Assembly: GCA_002401455.1 (NCBI GenBank)
Contig: NVTE01000003.1
Span: 1 to 64,000, forward strand
Origin: Alphaproteobacteria bacterium
GTDB lineage: Bacteria > Pseudomonadota > Alphaproteobacteria > Sphingomonadales > Emcibacteraceae
DNA: 64,000 nt
Reading direction: 5' to 3'
In this document: piece after piece, positions 57,503 through 64,000 of the stretch
Numbering within the stretch: position 1 is the stretch's first letter
How the letters are laid out: each line of letters opens with the position of its first letter
Translations under genes and position numbers: made by a program
Notes under the pieces: generated by a model
Seen by the model: the letters and a program-made list of their open reading frames with translations, nothing else
Database searches by the model: none
Told to the model about the DNA's origin: nothing

Positions 57503-59019
57503 TATTTGGGTCCTCTGAAGGTCGTTGCATTATTGCTGATACTGCTGCCGTCCAGGTCTCTGGCGGTGATGGAAATGGCCTTGCTGTCCGCAGACAGCTG
57601 CGCTCTGGGCACGGACAGATAGACTTTGACAGACCGTACCCGATCCCGGTTCACCTCGATGACAGGCAGGCCTTCCGGGGTTCTGTCCAGAACGCCCTCA
57701 ACCCGGATGTCATAGCCGTCCAGGCCGCTGACCGCCAGCGAAAATTTGCGGATGTCATGGGTTTTATTGAGGATCTTAACCGTATAGCCATTGCGAATAT
57801 CCCCGGAGGATAGCTCCACAAACAAGGGATTTCTGTCCCGCAGGACATTGACTTCCAGGTTGGCCCGATGGGTCAGGCCCCAGATGATACTGCCGGTGAC
57901 GACGATCATGAAGATGGTATAAAGCAGGGTCCGCGGACGGACGATCTGGATCTTTTCCGGCTCACCTTTTGCCCGGCGGTCAAAGTTGGCCAGGCTGTCA
58001 TAGGCGATCAGGCCCTTGGGACGGCCGATCTGCTCCATGACACTGTCACAGGCATCAATACACAGGGAGCATTGGATGCATTCCAGCTGCATACCATCGC
58101 GAATATCAATCCCCACGGGGCAGACGACAACACATTGTCGGCACTGAATGCAATCGCCACGCCCGTCCCAGGTTTCACCCTTTTTGTGGGGGGCGCGGGG
58201 CTCGCCCCGGTCGTGGCGGTACATGACAGACAGGGTATCCTCATCCATCATCACCCCCTGAATACGCGGCCAGGGGCACATATAGGTGCAGACCTGTTCC
58301 CGGGAAAATCCACCCAGAAGATAGGTGGTTGAGGTCAGGATCATGATCCAGAAATATGTGGTCAGCGGCGCATCAAAAGCAATCAGCTGATGGACCAAGA
58401 GGGGGGCATCATTAAAATAGAAGACCCAGGCCCCGCCGGTAAGCACGGAAATGATCAGCCAGCTTATATGTTTGGCGGTTCTTTTAGCAAATTTGTCGGC
58501 GGTCCATTTGGCTTTGTCGAGCTTGAGGCGGGCGTTGCGGTCACCCTCAAAGAAGCGCTCGACCACCAGAAACAAGTCAACCCAGACCGTCTGCGGACAG
58601 GTATAGCCACACCATATACGCCCTGCGGTGCTGGTCACCAGGAACAGGGCAATCCCTGACAGGACCATCAGGCCGGTGATATAATAGACCTCCTGGGGCC
58701 AGATCTCAATGAAGAAGAAATAGAAACGGCTGTTGGTGATATCCATCAGGATCGCCTGATCCGGAATGCCCGGTCCCCGGTCCCAGCGAATCCAGGGTGA
58801 AAAATAATAAATGCCCAGGGTGACGACCATCACCCACCATTTGATGGTCCGGAAAGTGCCTTTGGCCCGCTTGGGGTGAATTTTTTTCTGGGCCGCGTAA
58901 AGGGCGCGATTTTCCGCCTTATTGACGGCCTCAACCTTGGCCCGTGCCACATTAGCGTGGGGAATGATTTCAGGTGACTTCTTGGGGGGAGTGTCAGAAT
59001 TCTGCGGCTCATATGCCAT
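57502..59019 (-). CDS. ccoG: cytochrome c oxidase accessory protein CcoG/FixG (RdxA-like)
   Basis: The 505-residue membrane iron-sulphur protein has about five membrane spans, PQTVWVDLFLVVERFFEG, the 4Fe-4S ferredoxin motifs CIQCRQCVVVCPVGIDIRDG and CIQCSLCIDACD, and a C-terminal Ig-like domain. CcoG reduces copper during cbb3 biogenesis in the model species studied. It is preceded by an intercistronic hairpin (59049-59095) after ccoP. Confidence 0.95.
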   Translation of the reverse strand: MAYEPQNSDTPPKKSPEIIPHANVARAKVEAVNKAENRALYAAQKKIHPKRAKGTFRTIKWWVMVVTLGIYYFSPWIRWDRGPGIPDQAILMDITNSRFYFFFIEIWPQEVYYITGLMVLSGIALFLVTSTAGRIWCGYTCPQTVWVDLFLVVERFFEGDRNARLKLDKAKWTADKFAKRTAKHISWLIISVLTGGAWVFYFNDAPLLVHQLIAFDAPLTTYFWIMILTSTTYLLGGFSREQVCTYMCPWPRIQGVMMDEDTLSVMYRHDRGEPRAPHKKGETWDGRGDCIQCRQCVVVCPVGIDIRDGMQLECIQCSLCIDACDSVMEQIGRPKGLIAYDSLANFDRRAKGEPEKIQIVRPRTLLYTIFMIVVTGSIIWGLTHRANLEVNVLRDRNPLFVELSSGDIRNGYTVKILNKTHDIRKFSLAVSGLDGYDIRVEGVLDRTPEGLPVIEVNRDRVRSVKVYLSVPRAQLSADSKAISITARDLDGSSISNNATTFRGPK

Positions 59020-59048
59020 GATAAAAATACTCTGTTAAATTATGAGAG

Positions 59049-59095
59049 CTGTTCCAATGCTGTCTCTCCTCCCCGCAGAGGCAAAACTGGAACAG
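59049..59095 (-). promoter_or_regulatory. long hairpin between ccoP and ccoG
   Basis: CTGTTCCA (59049-59056) pairs with TGGAACAG (59088-59095), with further pairing inside (TCTCT with AGAG). There is no T-run, so it is more likely an mRNA-stabilising or processing structure that allows ccoNOQP to exceed ccoGHIS than a terminator. Confidence 0.55.
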
Positions 59096-59110
59096 ACTTA
59101 AATTATAGGT

Positions 59111-59974
59111 CTAAACACCCCCACCCAAGGAGTGAATATAAACCGCCAGGCTTTTGATGGTTGCCGGATCAAGACGTCCAGACCAGGTGGGCATGACGCC
59201 CTTGCGGCTGAAGGAAATCGTTGCTCTCAGCGTTTCCTGGTCTGCGCCATACAGGGAAATGCCATCGGTCAGGTTCGGTGCGCCGAACTCTTTATTGCCT
59301 TTAGCATTCTCACCATGACAAATGGCACAGTTTTCCTGAAACATCTCATGTGTCCCGGCAGGGGGGGCAATGGTTGTGTCCGACAGGGACACCACATAGG
59401 CAGCCATGTCTTTGATCTGGCCTTTGTTAAGGATTTCATCGTTCAGGAAGGCTGGCATGTCGCTGATCCGGGTGTCTTCATGGACGCCGCGTATACCAAC
59501 ACTGATTGTTTCGTGGATTTCATTCAAGGTTCCGCCCCACAACCAGTCATCGTCATTAAGGTTGGGATAACCTTTGGAACCTGAGGCGCCGGACCCATGG
59601 CAGCCGGAACAATTGTCCCCGAAAGCGGCCTTGCCCCCAGCCATGGCAAACTCCATAAGGTCTGGTGTATTTTTGATGGTTGCAAGGTCTGCATCCAGGA
59701 GTTTTTCGGAGAATACTTTCCGGGAATCCTTGGCGGCCTGGAGCTCTGCATTGACCGTGTCACGCTGGGAGTATCCGAGCATTCCTTTGGTATGTCCGTT
59801 GACCAGGGGCCAGGCGGGCATCAGGATCCAATAGCCGATTGACCAGATGATGGAGGCGTAGATGATCCACAACCACCAGCGCGGCAGGGGCGTGTTCAGT
59901 TCTTTAATGCCGTCCCACTCATGACCGGTGGTATAGGTTTTGGTGACTTCATCATATTCGGGTTCTGATGACAT
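59111..59974 (-). CDS. ccoP: cbb3 cytochrome c oxidase subunit III, dihaem CcoP
   Basis: The 287-residue protein has an N-terminal helix (WWLWIIYASIIWSIGYWILM), then two class I c haem motifs CSGCH (GDNCSGCHGSGASGSKG) and CAICH (ENCAICHGENAKGN) with distal methionines in MPAFL and MPTWSG. The ATG at 59974 with GAGGAATAAG upstream is chosen; the extra 24 residues of the longer frame look unlike CcoP. It receives electrons from periplasmic cytochromes. Confidence 0.95.
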   Translation of the reverse strand: MSSEPEYDEVTKTYTTGHEWDGIKELNTPLPRWWLWIIYASIIWSIGYWILMPAWPLVNGHTKGMLGYSQRDTVNAELQAAKDSRKVFSEKLLDADLATIKNTPDLMEFAMAGGKAAFGDNCSGCHGSGASGSKGYPNLNDDDWLWGGTLNEIHETISVGIRGVHEDTRISDMPAFLNDEILNKGQIKDMAAYVVSLSDTTIAPPAGTHEMFQENCAICHGENAKGNKEFGAPNLTDGISLYGADQETLRATISFSRKGVMPTWSGRLDPATIKSLAVYIHSLGGGV

Positions 59975-59978
59975 AATC

Positions 59979-60128
59979 TTATTCCTCCTCAAGAGGGCGG
60001 TTCGCCGCCTTGGTGAATTTAGTTTTGTTGGTGGGCCAAAAAGCATAAACCATGGCGATGACGAACATGCTGAAGAGCATGAGCAGGCCCCAGCTTTCGG
60101 AGAAATTAGCGACTTCCTGATGGGTCAT
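59979..60128 (-). CDS. ccoQ: cbb3 oxidase subunit CcoQ
   Basis: A 49-residue protein, MTHQEVANFSESWGLLMLFS, with one membrane helix (WGLLMLFSMFVIAMVYAFW) and the tail TNKTKFTKAANRPLEEE. Size and position between ccoO and ccoP are those of CcoQ/FixQ, which stabilises the complex. The ATG at 60128 lies 10 bases after ccoO; longer upstream frames belong to the ccoO region. Confidence 0.92.
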   Translation of the reverse strand: MTHQEVANFSESWGLLMLFSMFVIAMVYAFWPTNKTKFTKAANRPLEEE

Positions 60129-60138
60129 TGTCGGGTTC

Positions 60139-60867
60139 CTACCTGTTGTTTTCTTTTTCGTTATAAAGGGAAAAATCAACCAGCGTGCCGAGCATCTGCA
60201 AATAAGCAATCAGGGCGTCCAGTTCGCTAACCTTTTTCGGGTTGCCGTCAAAGTCACGGACCTGGGCGGTTGGATAGCGTTCTTCGAAGGCGTCAAAGTC
60301 ATCGCTATCTTCATCAAGCTGAGCTTTCAGGTCGGCTTCGGCATAGGTGATCTGATCTTCAGTGTAGGGAACCCCAACCATTTTGTTGGCTCTAAGGCTG
60401 GCCGAAATCAGGTTGGTTTTCAGATCATTTTCTGCCAGGAAGGGATAGCCGGGCATGACGGATTCCGGCACAATTGCGCGCGGTGCCGCCATATGTTCCC
60501 GGTGCCATTCGTCGGAATATTTATTGCCGACACGGGCAAGGTCGGGACCGGTCCGTTTTGACCCCCACTGGAAGGGATGGTCATACATGCTTTCCGCTGC
60601 CAGAGAATAATGACCGTAACGTTCCACTTCGTCCCGGGTGGAGCGGATCATCTGGGAATGGCAATTGTAGCAGCCTTCCCGGATATAGATGTCCCGTCCC
60701 GCCAGTTCCAGTGGGGTATAGGGCCGCATGCCCTTTACCTTTTCAATAGTGTTTTCCAGATAGAATAACGGGGCAATTTCCACCAGTCCGCCAATGGAAA
60801 CCGTAATCAGGATTCCAAGGAGAAGAATGAGGGGTTTCTTTTCAAAGATTTCATGCTTGAATGACAT
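60139..60867 (-). CDS. ccoO: cbb3 oxidase subunit II, monohaem CcoO
   Basis: The 242-residue protein has an N-terminal membrane helix ([20 protein letters not shown]) and the haem motif [10 protein letters not shown] in [16 protein letters not shown], plus [20 protein letters not shown] and [19 protein letters not shown] with the methionine ligand. Typical FixO/CcoO, length normal. It is linked to ccoN upstream (29 bases). Confidence 0.95.
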   Translation of the reverse strand: MSFKHEIFEKKPLILLLGILITVSIGGLVEIAPLFYLENTIEKVKGMRPYTPLELAGRDIYIREGCYNCHSQMIRSTRDEVERYGHYSLAAESMYDHPFQWGSKRTGPDLARVGNKYSDEWHREHMAAPRAIVPESVMPGYPFLAENDLKTNLISASLRANKMVGVPYTEDQITYAEADLKAQLDEDSDDFDAFEERYPTAQVRDFDGNPKKVSELDALIAYLQMLGTLVDFSLYNEKENNR

Positions 60868-60896
60868 TTTCTTGAGCTCTTTCTTATTCTTCTGGT

Positions 60897-62594
60897 TTAT
60901 TCTGCAGGTGCAGCCTGGGTTGCGGGAGCAACCTGGCCATCGGGAATGCCCTGGGTTCCGGGCTGGTCTTCGGGAACCGCATTCCCTTCGCCGCGGGCTG
61001 TTCTCACCAGATTATAGACCATGATCAAGGCACCGATGAGGAACAGTAATCCTCCGGTGGCCCGAATGATGTAATAGGGGTGCATGGCTTCCACAGTTTC
61101 CACAAAGGAATATTCCAGGAACCCAAGATCATCATATGCCCGCCACATCAGGCCCTGCATAATACCAGATACCCACATGGCACAGATATAAAGCAGGATG
61201 CCAATAGTCGAGATCCAGAAGTGCATATTCACCAGTTTCAGGGAATAGAGGTCCTTGCGTTTCCACAACCAGGGGAACATGCAGTAAAGAGCACCAAAGC
61301 TTACATAAGCCACCCAGCCCAGGGCACCGGAATGCACATGACCAATGGTCCAGTCTGTATAATGGCTCAGGCCATTGACAGCTTTAATCGCCATCAGCGG
61401 TCCTTCGAAGGTACTCATGCCATAGAAAGCCAGGGAGACGACCAGCATTTTCAGAACCGGATCGGTCCGCAGCTTGTCCCATGCTCCGCTAAGGGTCATC
61501 AGGCCGTTGATCATGCCGCCCCATGATGGCATCCACAGGATGATGGAGAAGGTCATGCCCAAAGTCTGTGTCCAGTCGGGAAGGGCGGTATAATGAAGAT
61601 GATGAGGCCCGGCCCAGATGTACAGGAAGATCAGGGACCAGAAATGGACGATCGACAGACGATAGGAATATACCGGCCGTTGGGCCCGCTTGGGCACGAA
61701 GTAATACATGATGCCGAGGAAACCAGCGGTCAGGAAGAAGCCAACGGCATTATGGCCGTACCACCATTGGGTCAGGGCATCCTGAACTCCAGAAAACAGG
61801 GAGTAACTTTTGGGTTCAACAAAAGAAACCGGCATGGCCATATTGTTAACCAGATGCAGCATGGCAACGGTGGCAATGAAAGCCAGATAGAACCAGTTGG
61901 CCACATAGATATGAGTTTCTCTCCGTTTCCAGAGGCTACCGAGGAACACCAGAAGGTAAGTTACCCAGACAATGGTCAACCAGATATCAACATACCATTC
62001 AGGTTCAGCATATTCTTTACTCTGGGTGATGCCCAAAAGGTAGCCGGTGGCCGCCAGCACGATAAACAACTGATAGCCCCAGAAAACAAACCACGGGGCA
62101 ATTTCCCCAGCCAGACGGGTCCGGCCCGTCCGCTGTACCACATAAAATGAGGTGGCAATCAGAACATTGCCGCCAAAGGCAAAGATCACCGCAGAGGTGT
62201 GCAGGGGTCTCAGACGTCCGAAATTGGTCCAGGGCAGGTCAAGGTTCAGGACTGGGAAAGCCAGTTGCCAGGCGATAATATCCCCGGCCAGAAAGCCCGT
62301 GATCCCCCAGAAACAGGCCGCAATAACACCAGCCTTAACAACACCGTCATTGTAAAAAACCCCGGCGGGGGAGACTTCTGCTTGGAGTTTTCCATCTGTG
62401 CCGAAGCCCATTTTCAAGACCGCAATAATGCCCGCAGTGAAGGCAAACATTACCAAATATCCGTGAAAAGCCATCCCAGAGGAGGTTGTTTTGGCGACGA
62501 CGATTAGGGCGAGCAGAATACCTATGCCCAGGCACAGGGCCGTTAACCCTTTGGCCAGGCCGCTGACGGTTGGAGGGGAACTGAGGTTTGTCAT
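60897..62594 (-). CDS. ccoN: cbb3 oxidase catalytic subunit I CcoN
   Basis: The 565-residue haem-copper oxidase core has 12 or more membrane helices, with haem b ligand [20 protein letters not shown], CuB-side [40 protein letters not shown] and the haem pair in [20 protein letters not shown]. The non-canonical CcoN tyrosine (YT... in LHYTA region) is as in C-type oxidases. It is a high-affinity terminal oxidase for low oxygen. A FixK/FNR site lies upstream (62709-62722). The C-terminus is low-complexity and alanine-rich (PATQAAPAE). Confidence 0.96.
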   Translation of the reverse strand: MTNLSSPPTVSGLAKGLTALCLGIGILLALIVVAKTTSSGMAFHGYLVMFAFTAGIIAVLKMGFGTDGKLQAEVSPAGVFYNDGVVKAGVIAACFWGITGFLAGDIIAWQLAFPVLNLDLPWTNFGRLRPLHTSAVIFAFGGNVLIATSFYVVQRTGRTRLAGEIAPWFVFWGYQLFIVLAATGYLLGITQSKEYAEPEWYVDIWLTIVWVTYLLVFLGSLWKRRETHIYVANWFYLAFIATVAMLHLVNNMAMPVSFVEPKSYSLFSGVQDALTQWWYGHNAVGFFLTAGFLGIMYYFVPKRAQRPVYSYRLSIVHFWSLIFLYIWAGPHHLHYTALPDWTQTLGMTFSIILWMPSWGGMINGLMTLSGAWDKLRTDPVLKMLVVSLAFYGMSTFEGPLMAIKAVNGLSHYTDWTIGHVHSGALGWVAYVSFGALYCMFPWLWKRKDLYSLKLVNMHFWISTIGILLYICAMWVSGIMQGLMWRAYDDLGFLEYSFVETVEAMHPYYIIRATGGLLFLIGALIMVYNLVRTARGEGNAVPEDQPGTQGIPDGQVAPATQAAPAE

Positions 62595-62708
62595 TTTTAT
62601 AACCTGAATTTAAATGTTAAACATTTTATTTAGCAAACACATAATATTACTGGACATAATATTTGATATATTAAGTATCCGTACTAGGCTATTCTTATCC
62701 TAGAAACA

Positions 62709-62722
62709 TTGATTCAGGTCAA
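62709..62722 (-). promoter_or_regulatory. FixK/FNR-type binding site before ccoN
   Basis: TTGATTCAGGTCAA (62709-62722) matches the TTGA(T/C)-N4-(A/G)TCAA FNR/FixK/ANR consensus. Its centre is about 120 bases before the ccoN ATG (62594), which is compatible with activation of the ccoNOQP promoter under low oxygen. The binding protein is not in the window. Confidence 0.8.
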
Positions 62723-62852
62723 CAAAAATCCACAGTTGAGCTATGTGAATTTTACAAAGCTGCCATGCGTTTAAAGAATTAAAGTGTAAAAATTCCTGCA
62801 CAGACTATAGTCACATTGAACCAATTCTTTTTGTGTGAGGGAGGGACCTAAA

Positions 62853-64000
62853 GTGGCTTGTTCAACTTTAAATAATATTTTCAGGTTAACTATTTTAACT
62901 GCGGGGGCTCTTGTCCTTACCAGTTGTGGCGAAAACCAAGGCCAAAATAATCTTAGTGACATTGAATTGTCTGATGCTCTTCATGAGCGTATTCTGACCA
63001 TCGACAGTCATGTGGATATTTCTTCCGATTATACTTTTCTGCCAGCTTACGACCCTGGCCAGATGACAGAGATGAAAGTTGATTTGCCCAAAATGGAGGA
63101 GGGCGGACTGGATTCTGCGTTTTTTGTGGTTTATGTGGGGCAGACAGAACGGACTGAAGAAAATTACGCTGCCGCCAAGAAATTGGCTGAGCGAAAATTT
63201 GATGCCATTCACCGAATGACGGATGAGCTGTATCCAGACCGGATCGGCCTTGCCTATAGTCCCGACGATGTGAGGCGTATATATAAAGACGGCAGGAAAG
63301 TGGCGATCATCGCCATTGAGAACGGTTATGTCATTGGCAAGGATATAACCCTGGTGGAAGATTATTATAACCGGGGTGCCCGATATATGACGTTGGCTCA
63401 TAATGGTCATAATGACATATGTGACAGTGCCCAGCATAAGGAAAAGCTGGGCGATGATCCGGTTGAGCATGGTGGGGTCAGTGAATTTGGCCGGCAAGTC
63501 ATCGGCGAGATGAACCGGGTTGGCATGATGGTCGATATTTCACATGTCTCTGTGGCCTGCATGATGCAGGCTGTGGAGATGTCCAAGGCCCCCCCGATTG
63601 CGTCCCATTCCAGCGTCCGTGCCCTTGTGGATCATCCGCGTAATCTGACCGATGAGCAGATGACAGCGCTGGCGGCTAAGGGTGGGGTCATGCAGCTGGT
63701 GGCTTATACGGGGTTTGTTAAGGCTGACCCAGGGCGCAGTGATGCTGTTGATACCCTTTTGGTTGAGGTTGCGGGACTTCACGGGTTGTCGGATGATGAT
63801 TATGAGAATATTGAGAGGACAGAGGAATGGGCGCAGGGAATGGATGTTCTTAACAAGCAATTTCCCATCGCTACAGTCAGTGACTTCATCGATCATCTTG
63901 ACTATGCGGTAAAGCTCATTGGGATTGACCATGTGGGGATCAGTTCTGATTTTGATGGCGGCGGGGAAATTACCGGATGGTATGATGCCTCTGAAACTTT
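62853..64000 (+). CDS. membrane dipeptidase, M19 family lipoprotein (partial, runs off the end)
   Basis: Only the N-terminal ~382 residues are in the window. A lipoprotein signal with LTSC leads into the renal-dipeptidase fold: TIDSHVDISSDYTF (first zinc histidine and aspartate), EEGGLDSAFFVVYVG, IIAIENGYVIG (bridging glutamate), ARYMTLAHNGHND, MVDISHVSVACMM, and PPIASHSSVRALVDHPRNLT. These metalloenzymes split dipeptides, often D-containing, at the cell surface. The GTG at 62853 with GAGGGAGGGA upstream is the start. The gene continues past 64000. Confidence 0.88.
   Translation, partial: MACSTLNNIFRLTILTAGALVLTSCGENQGQNNLSDIELSDALHERILTIDSHVDISSDYTFLPAYDPGQMTEMKVDLPKMEEGGLDSAFFVVYVGQTERTEENYAAAKKLAERKFDAIHRMTDELYPDRIGLAYSPDDVRRIYKDGRKVAIIAIENGYVIGKDITLVEDYYNRGARYMTLAHNGHNDICDSAQHKEKLGDDPVEHGGVSEFGRQVIGEMNRVGMMVDISHVSVACMMQAVEMSKAPPIASHSSVRALVDHPRNLTDEQMTALAAKGGVMQLVAYTGFVKADPGRSDAVDTLLVEVAGLHGLSDDDYENIERTEEWAQGMDVLNKQFPIATVSDFIDHLDYAVKLIGIDHVGISSDFDGGGEITGWYDASET

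Noticed and set aside
1-64000. CRISPR arrays, tRNA or rRNA genes, riboswitches, insertion sequences
   Set aside because: No regularly spaced repeats, cloverleaf-like sequence, conserved aptamer or transposase frame was recognised on either strand by eye. A covariance-model scan (tRNAscan, Infernal) would be decisive.

Overview
The window looks like the chromosome of a free-living, aerobic to microaerobic alphaproteobacterium. The evidence is a Caulobacter-style tad/cpa pilus locus, DUF2336 and DUF2849 proteins, an alphaproteobacterial GTA-type virion cluster, FixK-type control of a cbb3 oxidase, and candidate CtrA (TTAA-N7-TTAA) and CcrM (GANTC) motifs in front of cell-surface and kinase genes. 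Gene content and moderate GC would fit an Emcibacter/Kordiimonas-like lineage, but the genus is inference only.

Layout. 1-1.2 kb: remnant of an XRE regulator with an in-frame stop, then a FitA/VapC toxin-antitoxin pair behind a well-formed promoter with two palindromic operators. 1.6-3.9 kb: pgi-galU (sugar phosphate to UDP-glucose). 4.5-5.0 kb: Lrp/AsnC regulator. 5.3-18.6 kb: a Tad/Flp pilus island (two Flp pilins, cpaA, cpaB-cpaF, tadB, tadC) bracketed by two PAS-histidine-kinase genes. The first kinase has a degenerate ATPase domain and the second looks intact. 18.7-20.2 kb: DUF2849, a glyoxalase-II-like hydrolase and an SCP2 protein.

20.2-40.0 kb: a complete head-and-tail gene set on the minus strand, in the order of the Rhodobacter gene transfer agent: small and large terminase, portal, protease, capsid, connectors, tail tube, chaperones, a very short tape measure, DUF2460, DUF2163, NlpC/P60, tail-tip protein and DUF2793. 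No integrase, repressor, replication or lysis gene is visible. It departs from the classical GTA in several ways: an extra LamG/decoration trio after the capsid; an inserted pair that looks like a toxin-like gene (interrupted by a stop) plus a four-helix membrane partner; a plus-strand gene with a histone-H1-like tail; a small two-helix membrane gene; and a TIM-barrel-like module fused to the DUF2460 protein instead of residing in the tail-tip protein. Intrinsic terminators punctuate the operon at these non-classical genes. A sigma70-like promoter with tandem 10-bp repeats and a leader terminator precede the small terminase. This is the most unusual part of the window.

40.0-45.5 kb: response regulator, a PTPS-family enzyme and a FolM-like reductase in one operon, then ribA and a Bcr/CflA-type exporter. 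44.5-48.3 kb: divergent pspF / sigma54-dependent pspA-B-C system with two extra small Psp-like genes and an L,D-transpeptidase. 48.4-53.7 kb: housekeeping genes (YggS, ThiE, outer-membrane beta-barrel, adenosine kinase, EI24 protein, lipoprotein, nth). 53.7-62.6 kb: dapB and a complete ccoNOQP-ccoGHIS cluster with a FixK/FNR box upstream. 62.9-64.0 kb: start of a membrane (M19) dipeptidase lipoprotein that runs off the window.

No tRNA, rRNA, CRISPR array, transposase or riboswitch was recognised.
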